From NCBI RefSeq assembly GCF_025965855.1, contig NZ_JAOPWB010000244.1, positions 1 to 38,397 on the forward strand: DNA of 38,397 nucleotides. The letters are read 5' to 3'. The stretch is from Mycobacterium sp. (GTDB taxonomy: Bacteria > Actinomycetota > Actinomycetes > Mycobacteriales > Mycobacteriaceae). Both the position numbers and the translations under genes were made by a program. Every line of letters begins with the position of its first letter. Position 1 is the stretch's first letter. The notes beneath the pieces were generated by a model, which was not told where the DNA came from, did not search any database, and worked only from the letters and a program-made list of their open reading frames with translations. Below are positions 6,234 through 15,413 of the stretch, one piece after another.

Positions 6234-8996
6234 CTACTGTTTGGGTGATTCGTGGGTGGATTCAAGTGCACGGTAGAGCCCCATGCGGGAGCGGATGTTG
6301 AGCTTGCGGTAGATGCGGCTGAGGTTGACTTCGACGGTCTTGGGGCTGATGAACAATGTCGCGGCGATGTCACGGTTGGTCATACCTGACACCGCCAGTT
6401 CTGCGACACGTTGTTCGGATGGAGTTAGTCCCTCGGCTCGGAGTCGGCCCGACATGCCCCGTGCCAGCTCGGCTTTGGCGCGGTCGACCCACAACGTCGC
6501 GCCGAGCTGCTCGAAGGTTTGCAGTGCCTCGCCGAGCGTCGCTGTTGAGGCGTCACGGTGGCGTTGCCGACGTTGCAGCTGACCGAGCAGCAACTGGGTG
6601 CGGGCGCGTTCAAACGGCATGGGCAGGCGTTCGTGTTCGGTCATGGCGCGCTCGGCGGTCGTGGTTGCGACGGTCAGCTCACCGCGTGCGGCGAGCAGCA
6701 TCGCACGGCAGCGCGCGCCCACGGCGAGCATCCAGGCGCGGTCGAGCCGACGCCCATTGCGCTCCAGAGCTTCGATCAACGGCTCGGCGTCGTCGAGGTG
6801 GCCCAAGTTGGTCATCGCCTCGACGGCATCGGGTATGAAGGAGGCGGCAACGATCTCGATCGAATCCGGAGCCGCTGCAAAATCGGAGAGCAGCGGCTGC
6901 AGAGTGTCAAGCGCTGCTTTGGAATTGCCCAGTGATAGCTCCAGAAACCCCAACGCGGTGATGGCCCACTGGACCAGCCGGAACGTACCGCTGCGTTGGC
7001 CGGCCGCCAGCGCATCCGCGACGTCGCGTCGAGCCTCGGGCTCGCGCCCGGCATAAGCGCCGAGCCACCCGCGGGCGATCAGGGCGGATATGACCGCTAC
7101 ATCGCGGCCGACTTGCAGCCCAATCTCCATGGTGTCCTCGGCCGCTAGATTGGCGTCGGCGAAGTTGCCGAGCCAGCATTCGACGAGGACACGGTGGAAG
7201 GTAACAACGCTCAATTCACCTTCATCGCCGTTTTCCATGGCGTCTCGCCGGATTGACCGCATCTCCGCACTAGCCCGTTCGAGCTGTCCGGTGAAAGCCA
7301 GCAGCAGCGCGTTTTGAACTTTCGGCCTAAAAGGCATCGGCGCGTAGAACTCGTTGTCGGCCAACTCAAGTGCGGTTTGCATGCGGGCCTCGTCGAAGCC
7401 ATCGCCGCGAAGGAAGTCCATCAACACACGCATGCTAAGCGCCTGGCTCAGCGGATGCGGCTCCCCAAGCCGCTCGGCGCACACGACAGCCTCATGGGCG
7501 GTAGCCACAGCGTCGTCGAGGCGACCCGCGTTGAACAGCGCCCACGACAACATGACTAGCACGGGGACCCTTAAGTTGAGTTTGTCGCCCACTTCGCTGA
7601 GTGCGCGTTGTAATAGATCAGCTGCCTCGAGGTAGCCCTCGTCGTATAGGCGCACAACGGCGAGCAAACTGACGGCTTCAGCCCGCAGACTTCCGGGCGC
7701 TAATTGTTGGATGCACTTTTCGAGCAGCTGACGGGCGCGCTGGTGATCGCCGGCGAAGAAATAGCTGTGGGCACATCGGATCCGGCGCTCGGGCGTGTCT
7801 CCGTCCAGGCCGATTGCCAGTTCAAGCAGTTCGGCGGCGGCCGCAGGGGCTCCCCTACTACGAGCGATTTCGGCCGCAGTGTCGAGGGCTTCTATGGTTT
7901 GCGGCTCGCCCGTAGTATCGGATAGGGCGAGGTGTCGCGCCCGTAGTTCGGGTTCGGTGACGAGTTCGGCCAGGCGGCGGTGCATTGCGCGGCGGCGTCG
8001 CGGCGCTGCACCCCTGTACACGCCGTGGGCCAGTACGGGGTGGGTGAACCGGAGGCGGTTGCCGTCGATAGCTACCACCACGTGAGTTTCGGCGTCGCCG
8101 AGCAGCTCCACGACGCGATCCGGTGCGGTATCTATTGCTTGGGCGACCACCTGCACCGTCGGGTCGGGGAGGCTGGCCATGGCAAGCAGCGCGTCTTCAG
8201 CGCCTGCGCCGGCCCGACTGATTCGCGAGCTCACCAGGTCGCTGAGGCTACTCGGCCAGCTCAACTCGGTGGTGCGGCGATCAGTTTCGATTTCGCGGGT
8301 CAGCTCCAGTGCGAAAAATGGGTTCCCGCCAGAAATTTCGTGAATACGTAACAACATGGGACGGGCTAGCGAGCTACCCACTCGCAGCGCGAGGAGCTGG
8401 TGTAGCTCGCCGACTGTCAACGGGTGCAGTCGGATTCGGCGGGTGGCGTCCGGACTTGGAAGCTGTACCCCCGGCGCCGCCTCATCGGTCCGTATCGTGC
8501 ACAACAACGCCGCACCCTGCGGAAGTCTGCGCGCTGCGAACGATATGACGTTGGCGCTGGAGGTATCCATCCACTGCAGGTCGTCGACAGCGACCAGGAC
8601 CGGGCCTTGGCCGGCGAGTCGGTCGATGACGGCGAGGAAGGCCGCTGCCACCGCCCGCGCATCGGTGTCGTGAGTGTCATTGCGTCGACGTAAAAGGGCT
8701 GCATCCAAGCCTTGTTGCTGGGGCCCTGGCAGGTCTGCCCATATCGCGTCGTCGACATCAGTGAGCAGATCTGCCAGCGCGGTATAGGCCAGTACGGATT
8801 CCGCGGCGGCGGCGCGGCTGGTGAGAACCCGGAAGCCGCGCTCGCGGGCCCGGTCCACAGCATCGAGCCAGAGTGTCGTCTTACCAATACCTGGCTCGCC
8901 CTCGATGACCAAAGCAGACGGTTCGCGGAGCGCCGAGTCAAGGAAGTCGACGAGGGCCCGCTCCTCTGCCTGTCGGCTTACGATTCGCTCCACCAT
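6234..8996 (-). CDS. Large LuxR-family (LAL/MalT-like) ATP-dependent transcriptional regulator
   Basis: 920-aa regulator of the LAL class. The N-terminal AAA/STAND ATPase has Walker A GEPGIGKT (33-40) and Walker B VLVAVDDLQWMD (133-144). A long helical TPR-like sensor region follows at about 350-840. The C-terminal LuxR helix-turn-helix is at 857-911: LTPSEQRVAELAVSGMTNRD, then ISPKTVEVNLSRIYRKL. Such proteins sense a ligand or partner through the TPR/ATPase part and activate promoters as ATP-bound oligomers. The start at ATG 8996 gives a normal N-terminus (VSRQAEERALVDFLD); there is no Shine-Dalgarno. It stands alone between the IS and the dehalogenase gene, so targets are unknown. The last codons plus stop are duplicated about 90 bp upstream of the gene (see the 9087-9107 repeat). 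Confidence 0.93.
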   Translation of the reverse strand: MVERIVSRQAEERALVDFLDSALREPSALVIEGEPGIGKTTLWLDAVDRARERGFRVLTSRAAAAESVLAYTALADLLTDVDDAIWADLPGPQQQGLDAALLRRRNDTHDTDARAVAAAFLAVIDRLAGQGPVLVAVDDLQWMDTSSANVISFAARRLPQGAALLCTIRTDEAAPGVQLPSPDATRRIRLHPLTVGELHQLLALRVGSSLARPMLLRIHEISGGNPFFALELTREIETDRRTTELSWPSSLSDLVSSRISRAGAGAEDALLAMASLPDPTVQVVAQAIDTAPDRVVELLGDAETHVVVAIDGNRLRFTHPVLAHGVYRGAAPRRRRAMHRRLAELVTEPELRARHLALSDTTGEPQTIEALDTAAEIARSRGAPAAAAELLELAIGLDGDTPERRIRCAHSYFFAGDHQRARQLLEKCIQQLAPGSLRAEAVSLLAVVRLYDEGYLEAADLLQRALSEVGDKLNLRVPVLVMLSWALFNAGRLDDAVATAHEAVVCAERLGEPHPLSQALSMRVLMDFLRGDGFDEARMQTALELADNEFYAPMPFRPKVQNALLLAFTGQLERASAEMRSIRRDAMENGDEGELSVVTFHRVLVECWLGNFADANLAAEDTMEIGLQVGRDVAVISALIARGWLGAYAGREPEARRDVADALAAGQRSGTFRLVQWAITALGFLELSLGNSKAALDTLQPLLSDFAAAPDSIEIVAASFIPDAVEAMTNLGHLDDAEPLIEALERNGRRLDRAWMLAVGARCRAMLLAARGELTVATTTAERAMTEHERLPMPFERARTQLLLGQLQRRQRHRDASTATLGEALQTFEQLGATLWVDRAKAELARGMSGRLRAEGLTPSEQRVAELAVSGMTNRDIAATLFISPKTVEVNLSRIYRKLNIRSRMGLYRALESTHESPKQ

Positions 8997-9086
8997 TGTT
9001 GACCCGCAGCCTGACCGTCAGCCAATCCCACCGACTCTGCCGCGATTCGGGCCGGCGGACTGCAAACGTGTCGACATCACGGATCA

Positions 9087-9107
9087 TCCTACTGTTTGGG
9101 CGATTCG
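9087..9107 (-). repeat. 21-bp copy of the luxR-type gene's 3' end (partner at 6232-6252)
   Basis: The stretch reads TCCTACTGTTTGGG, then C, then GATTCG. It matches 6232-6252 at 20 of 21 positions. On the minus strand both copies encode ESPKQ followed by TAG. Upstream residues also look related: STNESESPKQ here and STHESPKQ in the gene. It lies 90 bp upstream of the intact gene, in the same orientation. Most simply it is the tail of a deleted tandem paralogue (inference). Confidence 0.6.
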
Positions 9108-9178
9108 GATTCGTTCGTGGACACGGCACACGGTGAGCAGGGCGGTCATGCGCGGCGTCGTGCGATTGATCAACACCC

Positions 9179-9216
9179 GCTAACTCGCTTAGCGCACGCT
9201 AACTCGCTTAGCGCAC
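9179..9216. repeat. Two tandem copies of a 19-bp unit spanning the dehalogenase stop codon
   Basis: Unit GCTAACTCGCTTAGCGCAC occurs at 9179-9197 and again at 9198-9216, exactly adjacent. On the minus strand each copy reads GTGCGCTAAGCGAGTTAGC, so the second unit contains the last two codons and TAA of the dehalogenase gene and the first repeats them downstream. It leaves the protein unchanged; replication slippage is the simplest origin. Confidence 0.9.
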
Positions 9217-10113
9217 CGCCTGTTGCCAGGCGACAATGCGGTCGGCCAGTTCCGGTCCGGCGTCTTCCTGGATGAAGTGGCTCGCGTTGATCCGGGCGTG
9301 CGGTTGGCCGGCCGCGCCGGGGATGTGCTTGATCAGGGGACGGTCCGCTCGCCCGAGGATGGGGTCGCGGGCGCCGAAGATGGCCAGGCAGGGTTTCTCC
9401 CATTCGCCCAGGGCTTTCCACGCGGCCCGGTTGGCCGGGATCGCCGGATCGTCGGGAGAGGTCGGCACCAACTGCGGAAACGCGCGCGCCCCGGCCTGAT
9501 AGGTCTTGTCGGGAAAAGGCGCGTCGTAGCCGGCCCGCACCTTGGTCGGAACCCTGCGGACGGTGCCGGCGGCCACCAGGCGGCCGGCGGGCAGCACCGG
9601 GGAGTACCGCGCAAAGGCCCGCCACGCATAAAAGGCGGGCGGTGTCCGCCGCTGGGCCGTCGGAAGAAAACCGTTGGCTATTACCAGCCGCGATATCCGA
9701 TCACTCTGCTCGGCGGCGATGCGCAAACCGATAAGTGATCCCCAGTCCTGCACGAACAGCGTGACATCCTTCAGGTTGAGGCGCTCAATCCATGACGTCA
9801 CCCACTCCACGTGCCGTTGATAGGTGTAATCGTCGATTCGGCTGGGCTTGTCGGAGCGGCCGAAGCCGATCAGGTCGGGCGCGAGCACGCGGTTCCCGGC
9901 ATCAGCCAGCGGCGGAATCATCGTCCGATACAGGTAGCTCCAGGTGGGCTCCCCGTGCAGCAGCACGATCGGCGGGCCATCCGCCGGACCCTCGTCGAGA
10001 AAGTGCATTCGCAGCGGCTGAGTATCGCTTGCCGCCACGTTGAAATAATTCGCTACGAACGGATAGCCCTCCAGGTTTTCGAATCGGGAGTCCGGGGTTC
10101 GCAGCACATCCAC
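9208..10113 (-). CDS. dhmA: Haloalkane dehalogenase (DmbB/DhmA group)
   Basis: 301-aa alpha/beta-hydrolase that hydrolyses carbon-halogen bonds through an aspartyl ester intermediate. Visible features: oxyanion segment [14 protein letters not shown] (51-64), nucleophile D123 in [10 protein letters not shown] with the halide-stabilising W124, acid D250 (IFGARDPI) and base H279 (SHFIQED). Sequence and length strongly recall M. tuberculosis Rv2296 and M. avium DhmA. The start is the GTG at 10113, giving [11 protein letters not shown], preceded by GGAGGAG at 6-nt spacing; longer in-frame versions lack any family similarity. Physiological substrate in mycobacteria is not established. Divergent from the DUF2652 gene. 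Confidence 0.93.
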   Translation of the reverse strand: MDVLRTPDSRFENLEGYPFVANYFNVAASDTQPLRMHFLDEGPADGPPIVLLHGEPTWSYLYRTMIPPLADAGNRVLAPDLIGFGRSDKPSRIDDYTYQRHVEWVTSWIERLNLKDVTLFVQDWGSLIGLRIAAEQSDRISRLVIANGFLPTAQRRTPPAFYAWRAFARYSPVLPAGRLVAAGTVRRVPTKVRAGYDAPFPDKTYQAGARAFPQLVPTSPDDPAIPANRAAWKALGEWEKPCLAIFGARDPILGRADRPLIKHIPGAAGQPHARINASHFIQEDAGPELADRIVAWQQAVR

Positions 10114-10212
10114 ATTCAGCTCCTCCGGTGAGCGGGCACCTCTGCAAGCCTCTCTCTCCGAACGCCTCTTCGTCCAGTACGAGATTTCATTGAGGCGGCC
10201 GCGAGTGGCCAC

Positions 10213-10218
10213 TAAACT
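10213..10218 (+). promoter_or_regulatory. Putative -10 box of the DUF2652 gene (leaderless start)
   Basis: TAAACT fits the mycobacterial TANNNT -10 consensus and ends 9 nt before the ATG at 10228. There is no Shine-Dalgarno between them, so transcription would start at or just before the ATG. No recognisable -35. Confidence 0.4.
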
Positions 10219-10227
10219 GCAAAATTC

Positions 10228-10956
10228 ATGGCCATCCGGCGCGCCGTTCTGCTGATTGCCGACATCAGCGGATACACGGACTACATGCATTGGAACCGGA
10301 CGCACCTGGCGCACGCGCAGCAGACGGTGGCCGGGTTGCTCGAGTCGGTTATCGATGCTGGTAAAGGGCTGAAGCTGGCGAAACTAGAGGGCGACGCGGC
10401 GTTCTTCTGGGAGCCGGACGGCAATGCCAAAGTGCTGGTGTGCGACCGGCTGTCACGGATGCGTTGGTCGTTCCTCGCGCGACGGGAGCGGTTCAAAACG
10501 GACATCGCCTGCGAGTGTGCAAGCTGCGCACAGCTGGACAAGCTGTCGCTCAAGTTCGTCGTCCACGAAGGCGAGGTGGCTGAGCAGCGGGTCAAGCGCC
10601 ACGTTGAGCTCGCCGGTGTCGATGTCATCCTCGTCCACCGGATGCTGAAAAACTCGGTACCCGTGGTCGAATACGTGCTGATGACCGATCCCGTGGCGGA
10701 GTGCCTCGACGAGTCGACCCGCGGCCTTTGCAAGCCGCTGATCCACGACTTCGCAGGCATCGGAAACACGTCGACGCATTACATCGACCTCGCCACGTCG
10801 GAGGTGCCGCCGACCCCGCCGGAGCGCGGCTTCTTTGGCCGGCTGGGGAAGACAGCGAAGTTCGAATTGAGCACGTTGCCGTTCCTACTCGGCATCAAGA
10901 AGCCCGCTGAGGGCTTCCGAAACCTGGGCCGCGGCGCCGAGGAAATCCCTGCCTAA
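10228..10956 (+). CDS. DUF2652 protein with nucleotide-cyclase-like fold
   Basis: 242-aa protein. The N-terminal [17 protein letters not shown] and the later [12 protein letters not shown] have the spacing of the metal-binding and second core strands of class III adenylate/guanylate cyclase domains, and DUF2652 belongs to that superfamily. A Cys pair (CECASC, residues 95-100) precedes the second half. The C-terminus ([26 protein letters not shown]) is amphipathic and may touch membrane (inference). No HAMP or membrane segment. Whether it makes cyclic nucleotide is unknown; the family is largely uncharacterised. Neighbour content resembles M. tuberculosis Rv2295. The start has no Shine-Dalgarno and a -10-like box just upstream. 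Confidence 0.85.
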   Translation: MAIRRAVLLIADISGYTDYMHWNRTHLAHAQQTVAGLLESVIDAGKGLKLAKLEGDAAFFWEPDGNAKVLVCDRLSRMRWSFLARRERFKTDIACECASCAQLDKLSLKFVVHEGEVAEQRVKRHVELAGVDVILVHRMLKNSVPVVEYVLMTDPVAECLDESTRGLCKPLIHDFAGIGNTSTHYIDLATSEVPPTPPERGFFGRLGKTAKFELSTLPFLLGIKKPAEGFRNLGRGAEEIPA

Positions 10957-10957
10957 A

Positions 10958-10976
10958 CTGAAAATCGCTGTTTCAG
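10958..10976. terminator. Possible weak bidirectional hairpin between convergent genes
   Basis: CTGAAA-ATCGCTG-TTTCAG, a perfect 6-bp stem with a 7-nt loop in the 31-bp gap between the DUF2652 gene and the aminotransferase gene. Low GC stem and no T-run, so only a suggestion. Confidence 0.25.
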
Positions 10977-10987
10977 AAGAGTTTCGG

Positions 10988-12187
10988 TTACCGAACCTTT
11001 TCAACGGCCCGGCCCATTCGCGATATGGCCTCGGTGAGAATGGCTTGCGAGGTACCGAAGTTCAACCGCACATGTCCGGCTCCGCCGGTTCCGAAGACGT
11101 GGCCGGAACTGAGCGCGACGCGGGCGTGATCGAGGAACCAGCGGGCAGGCCCGGATAGATCAGCCACCACCGCAAGTCCGTCGGCGACTTCTTCGTCAAA
11201 TCCGAGCTGTCCGCAATCGAGCCAAGCCAGGTAAGTGCCCTGCGGTCGTAGATATTTCACTCCGGGTAGGTGCACAGCGATCAGATCGCCCAGCAACGTC
11301 CGGTTCTCGTCGAGGCCCAGCAGCAGCGCGTCGAGCCAGTCGCTACCGGTCCGGAACGCCTCGGCGTGCGCGATGATGGCGAGGTGGCTCGGCCCGTGGC
11401 TGACCTCCTCCGGCATCCGGCGCAGGTCGGCGGCCGACTCCGGACCGGCGATGGCCACGGCCGCCTTCAGCCCGGAGAGGTTCCACGCCTTCGAAGCCGA
11501 CGTCAGGGCGAACGCGTTCTCGGCACCGGGAACGCTCAGATACGGGACGAATCGCGCTCCCGAGAGGATGACCGGTGCGTGGATCTCGTCCGACACCACC
11601 CGGACCCCGAACCGGCGGGCGCGTTCGGCAACTGCGCACAGTTCGTCGAACGTGTGCACCGACCCTGTCGGATTGTGCGGATTGCACAACAGGTAGGCGA
11701 CCTTTCCGCCCGAAGCGCGGGCACGCGTGAACGCTTCCTCCAAGGCTTCCAAATCAATTCGGCCGTCGGCGTCCAGCGGAGCCTCGATCACTCGACGGCC
11801 GTCGTGCGACACAAACGCGTAGAACGGGGCATACACCGGCGAGTTGACGACGACGGCGTCACCACGGTCGGTGACCAGACGCAGTGTCTCGACGACGCCG
11901 AGCATGACGTCCGGAACGATCGCGGTGCGGCTGACCTCTAAGTCGTGCCATTGCCAACGCTGCGAAGCGAATTCACTGACCGCCTCGGCGAACGCGGTGC
12001 CGGAGGGATAGCCGGTATCACCATTGTCGATAGCGGTACGGAGGGCGTCGGCCACCGTCGGCGCGAGCATGACGTCCATCTCCGCGACCCACAGTGGCAG
12101 CACATCGTCCGCGTGCGCACGCCATTTCATGCTGGTGCGGGACCGCAGTTGCTGCAGCGTGAGTTCCTCGAGTGGGTTAAACGTCAC
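10988..12187 (-). CDS. MalY/PatB-family PLP-dependent aminotransferase / C-S lyase
   Basis: 399-aa fold-type I PLP enzyme. N-terminal [19 protein letters not shown] is the MalY/PatB signature (normally KW...LPMWVADMD). The cofactor site shows NPHNPTG (169-175), SDEIH (199-203) and the Schiff-base lysine K233 in [14 protein letters not shown]-terminal Arg in HVRLNFGTS binds the substrate carboxylate. Members act as cystathionine beta-lyases or cysteine-S-conjugate beta-lyases as well as aminotransferases; which applies here cannot be read. It resembles Rv2294. It converges on the DUF2652 gene. Confidence 0.92.
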   Translation of the reverse strand: MTFNPLEELTLQQLRSRTSMKWRAHADDVLPLWVAEMDVMLAPTVADALRTAIDNGDTGYPSGTAFAEAVSEFASQRWQWHDLEVSRTAIVPDVMLGVVETLRLVTDRGDAVVVNSPVYAPFYAFVSHDGRRVIEAPLDADGRIDLEALEEAFTRARASGGKVAYLLCNPHNPTGSVHTFDELCAVAERARRFGVRVVSDEIHAPVILSGARFVPYLSVPGAENAFALTSASKAWNLSGLKAAVAIAGPESAADLRRMPEEVSHGPSHLAIIAHAEAFRTGSDWLDALLLGLDENRTLLGDLIAVHLPGVKYLRPQGTYLAWLDCGQLGFDEEVADGLAVVADLSGPARWFLDHARVALSSGHVFGTGGAGHVRLNFGTSQAILTEAISRMGRAVEKVR

Positions 12188-12308
12188 TCCGGCAGACTAG
12201 GTGGCAAACGCGTGCTTCGGAATCGTCAACGGCAAGTCCACCGAACTCAGCAGTCCGGGTTCCATACGGGTGGTCGACGCACCGCCCGGCCTGCTCTTCG
12301 CCTAAACG

Positions 12309-12338
12309 TTGACGCAGCTCTGGGCAGGCACGTACCGT
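12309..12338 (+). promoter_or_regulatory. Sigma-A-like promoter of the LLM-P450 operon
   Basis: TTGACG (12309-12314) and TACCGT (12333-12338) are separated by 18 bp, close to TTGACA / TANNNT. Predicted start near 12345. A 5' leader of about 30 nt contains AGGAG (12364-12368) before the GTG at 12375. Confidence 0.5.
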
Positions 12339-12346
12339 ACCCGATA

Positions 12347-12357
12347 CAAATATTAGG
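12347..12357 (+). promoter_or_regulatory. CAAATATTAGG element upstream of the LLM-P450 operon
   Basis: This 11-mer differs at one position from CAAATATTTGG at 15598-15608, which sits upstream of the P450 remnant. The core is a near-perfect (here) or perfect (there) 10-bp palindrome in otherwise GC-rich DNA. A shared operator is possible. Confidence 0.35.
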
Positions 12358-12374
12358 TTGTCTAGGAGCTGGGT

Positions 12375-13367
12375 GTGTTCACGCTGCGCTTCGACATGCG
12401 TGCCCCCGCGTGGGGAGCGCCGCCAGTGGCGCTCTACGGCGCCGTGCCCGAGATGTGCGCGTGGGCCGAGGATCATGGCGGCCTCGCCGCGGTGTTCTGC
12501 GAGCATCACGGGTCCGAGGACGGCTACCTGCCGTCTCCATTTTTGTTGGCGTCGGCCGTTGCCGCGAGAACACAGCGCATCGCGTTGAGCCTGATCCTGA
12601 TTCTCCCGTTCTACGACCCCGTGCGGCTCGCCGAAGACATGGCGGTCCTCGACATCATCAGTGCTGGGCGGGCGTCGTACATCCTGGCCCTGGGGTATCG
12701 GCCGGAGGAGTTCGAGCACTTCGGTGTGGCACTGGGTGATCGCGGCCGGCTCGCCGACGAGAAGGTGGCGCTGCTGCGCGCGTTGCTCTCCGGCGAAACC
12801 GTCAATCAGGACGGACGGCGGATCATGGTGACGCCGCGCCCGGAGACCCGCGGCGGGCCGGGGTTGACGTGGGGCGGCGGCAGTGTGGCAGCGGCGCGGC
12901 GGGCCGGCAGGTACGGGCTCGGCCTGTTGGCGAACGCCAATGTGCCCGGCATGCGGGAGGCCTACGAAACGGCCTGCCGCGAGCACGGCCATCAGCCGGG
13001 CCCGACGCTGCTTCCCGACCGCGACCACCCGTCGGTTGTCTTCGTCGCCGATGATGTGGAGCAGGCCTGGTCGGAGATCGGCGAGCATCTTCTGCACGAT
13101 GCGCGCACCTATGCCGAGTGGAATCCGGGCAACGAGACATCGGCGGGTTTCTCACACGTGAGCACGGTCGACGAGCTGCGAGAGGCGGCGGCGTCGCACG
13201 TCATTATCTCTGTCCCGGAGGCGATTTCGCGAGTTCGCGCCGGCCAGATACTCAACCTGTTACCGCTGTGCGGCGGGCTTTCGCCGGAGGTCGCATGGCC
13301 TTATCTCAAGCGCGTGGGAGACGTCGTGTTGCCCGAGGCTCTGTCGCAGCGAAAGACTCCACTATGA
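12375..13367 (+). CDS. Luciferase-like (LLM class) flavin/F420-dependent monooxygenase
   Basis: 330-aa TIM-barrel enzyme of the bacterial luciferase-like family. It starts MFTLRFDMRAP and shows FCEHHGSEDGYLPSP, RIALSLILILPFYDP, LAEDMAVLDIISAGR and GYRPEEFEHFGV, the strands and loops that hold FMN or F420. GTG start at 12375 with AGGAG 6 nt upstream. It overlaps the following P450 by ATGA, so both are made from one message. Two oxygenating/redox enzymes in tandem suggest a tailoring or degradation step on a lipophilic substrate (inference). Cofactor (FMN versus F420) cannot be decided. Confidence 0.9.
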   Translation: MFTLRFDMRAPAWGAPPVALYGAVPEMCAWAEDHGGLAAVFCEHHGSEDGYLPSPFLLASAVAARTQRIALSLILILPFYDPVRLAEDMAVLDIISAGRASYILALGYRPEEFEHFGVALGDRGRLADEKVALLRALLSGETVNQDGRRIMVTPRPETRGGPGLTWGGGSVAAARRAGRYGLGLLANANVPGMREAYETACREHGHQPGPTLLPDRDHPSVVFVADDVEQAWSEIGEHLLHDARTYAEWNPGNETSAGFSHVSTVDELREAAASHVIISVPEAISRVRAGQILNLLPLCGGLSPEVAWPYLKRVGDVVLPEALSQRKTPL

Positions 13368-14557
13368 CCGGTGCAAGCACCGCCGAGGTTTACTACGACC
13401 CCTTCGATTTCGACATCGACGACGATCCATACCCGATCTGGAAGAGGCTGCGCGACGAGGCCCCGCTGTACCGCAACGACAAATACAACTTCTACGCGCT
13501 GAGCCGCTACGACGACGTCTCCCGCGAGCTGATGAATTTCGACGTTTTCCGGTCGGGTCGCGGCACCACCATGGACATCATCATGAGCGGCATCGAGATG
13601 CCGCCCGGTGTCATCCTCTTCGAGGATCCGCCGATTCACGATGTCCATCGCCACGTGCTCTCAAAGGTTTTCACGCCGCGGCGGATGGAGGCGATCGAGC
13701 CGCTTACGCGGGCCTTCTGTGCGCGGGCGCTCGACCCGTTGTTGGACTCGGGCCGGTTCGACTTCGTCGAGAACCTGGGTGCGATGGTCCCGATGCGTAC
13801 GATCGGCTACCTGCTGGGCATCCCCGAAGACGATCAGGAAGCGATCCGCGACAAGGGCGGCAGCCAACTCACCCTGAAAAAGGGTACGTTCCGAGCGGTT
13901 CGACAAGACTTCCTCGAGCACAGCCACGAGATGTTTGCGAACTACATCGATTGGCGAGTGGACCACCCCTCCGATGACCTGATGACGCAGTTGATCAACG
14001 CCGAGGTCGAGGACGACGACGGGACCCGGCGGCTGACCCGGTCCGAGGTGCTGCTGTACACCAGCATGATCGCCGGAGCGGGTAACGAGACCACCACGCG
14101 TCTGATCGGCTTCGCCGGCCAACTGCTGGCGGAACACCCCGAACAGCGGCGGCAGATCGTCGACAACCCGTCGCTGATCCCCAGGGCTATCGAGGAGGTC
14201 TTGCGCTACGAAGCGCCCTCGCCGGTGCAGGCGCGTTACGTCGCCCGCGACATCGAACGCTACGGCACGAAAATTCCCGAGGGCTCAATCATGCTGCTGC
14301 TCAATGGATCCGCCAACCGGGACGAACGCAGATATCCCGAGGGGGAGACGTTCGACATCCATCGAGGCGACACCCATCTCAGTTTCGGCCACGGGCTGCA
14401 CTTCTGCATGGGTTCCGCCTTGGCGCGCATGCAGGCGCGGGTCGCGCTCGAGGAGGTCATCAAACGCTGGCCGGACTGGGAAGTCGACTACGCCAACGCG
14501 ACCAAGGCCCACACGTCGAGTGTTCGGGGATGGTCGAAGCTGCCGGTGTTTATTTGA
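13364..14557 (+). CDS. Cytochrome P450
   Basis: 397-aa soluble bacterial P450. Features: I-helix AGAGNETT (237-244, oxygen activation), K-helix EEVLRYE (277-283), haem loop FGHGLHFCMGSALARMQ with proximal C348. The N-terminus MTGASTAEVYYDPFDFDIDD is shared with a truncated relative at 15636-15737. Length and all key residues are complete. Start ATG 13364 overlaps the LLM stop (ATGA). Redox partners (ferredoxin, reductase) are not in the window. Substrate unknown; the adjacent AveC-like gene hints at a polycyclic or acetal-containing lipid (inference). Confidence 0.96.
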   Translation: MTGASTAEVYYDPFDFDIDDDPYPIWKRLRDEAPLYRNDKYNFYALSRYDDVSRELMNFDVFRSGRGTTMDIIMSGIEMPPGVILFEDPPIHDVHRHVLSKVFTPRRMEAIEPLTRAFCARALDPLLDSGRFDFVENLGAMVPMRTIGYLLGIPEDDQEAIRDKGGSQLTLKKGTFRAVRQDFLEHSHEMFANYIDWRVDHPSDDLMTQLINAEVEDDDGTRRLTRSEVLLYTSMIAGAGNETTTRLIGFAGQLLAEHPEQRRQIVDNPSLIPRAIEEVLRYEAPSPVQARYVARDIERYGTKIPEGSIMLLLNGSANRDERRYPEGETFDIHRGDTHLSFGHGLHFCMGSALARMQARVALEEVIKRWPDWEVDYANATKAHTSSVRGWSKLPVFI

Positions 14558-14627
14558 ATTCGCCCCCCGAGCGTCGAGCTGTGATGTGAAACGCGCTGAT
14601 TTCGCGCGACAACTCGACGCCGGGTGC

Positions 14628-15413
14628 CTACTTGGGCTGGTTCGGCACGCCCGGGAATAGTTGGCCCGTCGGCCCCGAAGTCACCCAGCCGCCCAGCTTC
14701 GTCACGAGATGGGGCGCGAAAACGGCGCCGTAGAGCAGATTTCCGATCACGACAACAGCGACGACGGACAAAGCAGACGCTCCAAGACGGCTCGTCGACC
14801 TCTTGGCGGCCCACGCTTCGATGACGTTTCGTCCTTCCGAGTCGGTTCGTCCGAGGAGGTAGGTGAACACCATCATCTGTATCCCCATCGCGAGGGAATC
14901 GTAGAGCGGGTACTGGTGGATGGTTCCCTCGCGTATCGCAAGGCCCGGGATCACGCGGCCGTAATAGAAGACGCCGAGCTTGGCTCCCAGGAACCCGTTG
15001 AAGAGAATCGCCCAGCAGAAGCCGACGACGAGCCCGACGATCAGCAGTGTTATCGGTCTGCGCCAGTGGAATTTCGCGCTCATCCATTTCCCTAACGCCG
15101 CGCCCGTCACGGCCGGAAACACGAAGTAGGAGATGTAGCCGACGGGAACGAACGAGGGCAGCCCGCCCCACGTCACGTTCAGCGGCCACCATGACGGCAT
15201 TCGCGAAATAGCGGGCGGGAACTGGGCGTACATCGCCCAGTCATAGGGCGCCTCGATCCACGAGAACGAGATCGCCGAAATGCAGAGAAGTAGCAGCGGG
15301 TGTAGCCGGCGCTGGCGAATGCTCAGGTAAAAACCGATTGCCGTAAATGTAAGGCCACCGACGAGCGCGAAGCCGCTGGCCGCCTGCATCAAGGGCGTCA
15401 TCCCGGCGCTCAT
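14628..15413 (-). CDS. AveC-family (spirocyclase-like) integral membrane protein
   Basis: 261-aa polytopic membrane protein with about six hydrophobic segments (roughly 10-30, 38-58, 88-108, 117-142, 168-188, 212-236). It has the family-typical SWIEAPYDWAMYAQFP and WGGLPSFVPVGYISYFVFP. AveC in avermectin biosynthesis dehydrates and spirocyclises the polyketide; mycobacterial members have no assigned role. ATG at 15413 overlaps the stop of a 38-codon gene (ATGA). It converges with the P450 (70-bp gap). Association with LLM and P450 genes suggests a shared pathway (inference). Confidence 0.82.
   Translation of the reverse strand: MSAGMTPLMQAASGFALVGGLTFTAIGFYLSIRQRRLHPLLLLCISAISFSWIEAPYDWAMYAQFPPAISRMPSWWPLNVTWGGLPSFVPVGYISYFVFPAVTGAALGKWMSAKFHWRRPITLLIVGLVVGFCWAILFNGFLGAKLGVFYYGRVIPGLAIREGTIHQYPLYDSLAMGIQMMVFTYLLGRTDSEGRNVIEAWAAKRSTSRLGASALSVVAVVVIGNLLYGAVFAPHLVTKLGGWVTSGPTGQLFPGVPNQPK

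Noticed and set aside
13118..13363. An 82-residue N-terminal extension of the P450
   Set aside because: It overlaps the LLM coding region in another frame. The ATG at 13364 gives a standard P450 start and a stop-start overlap.
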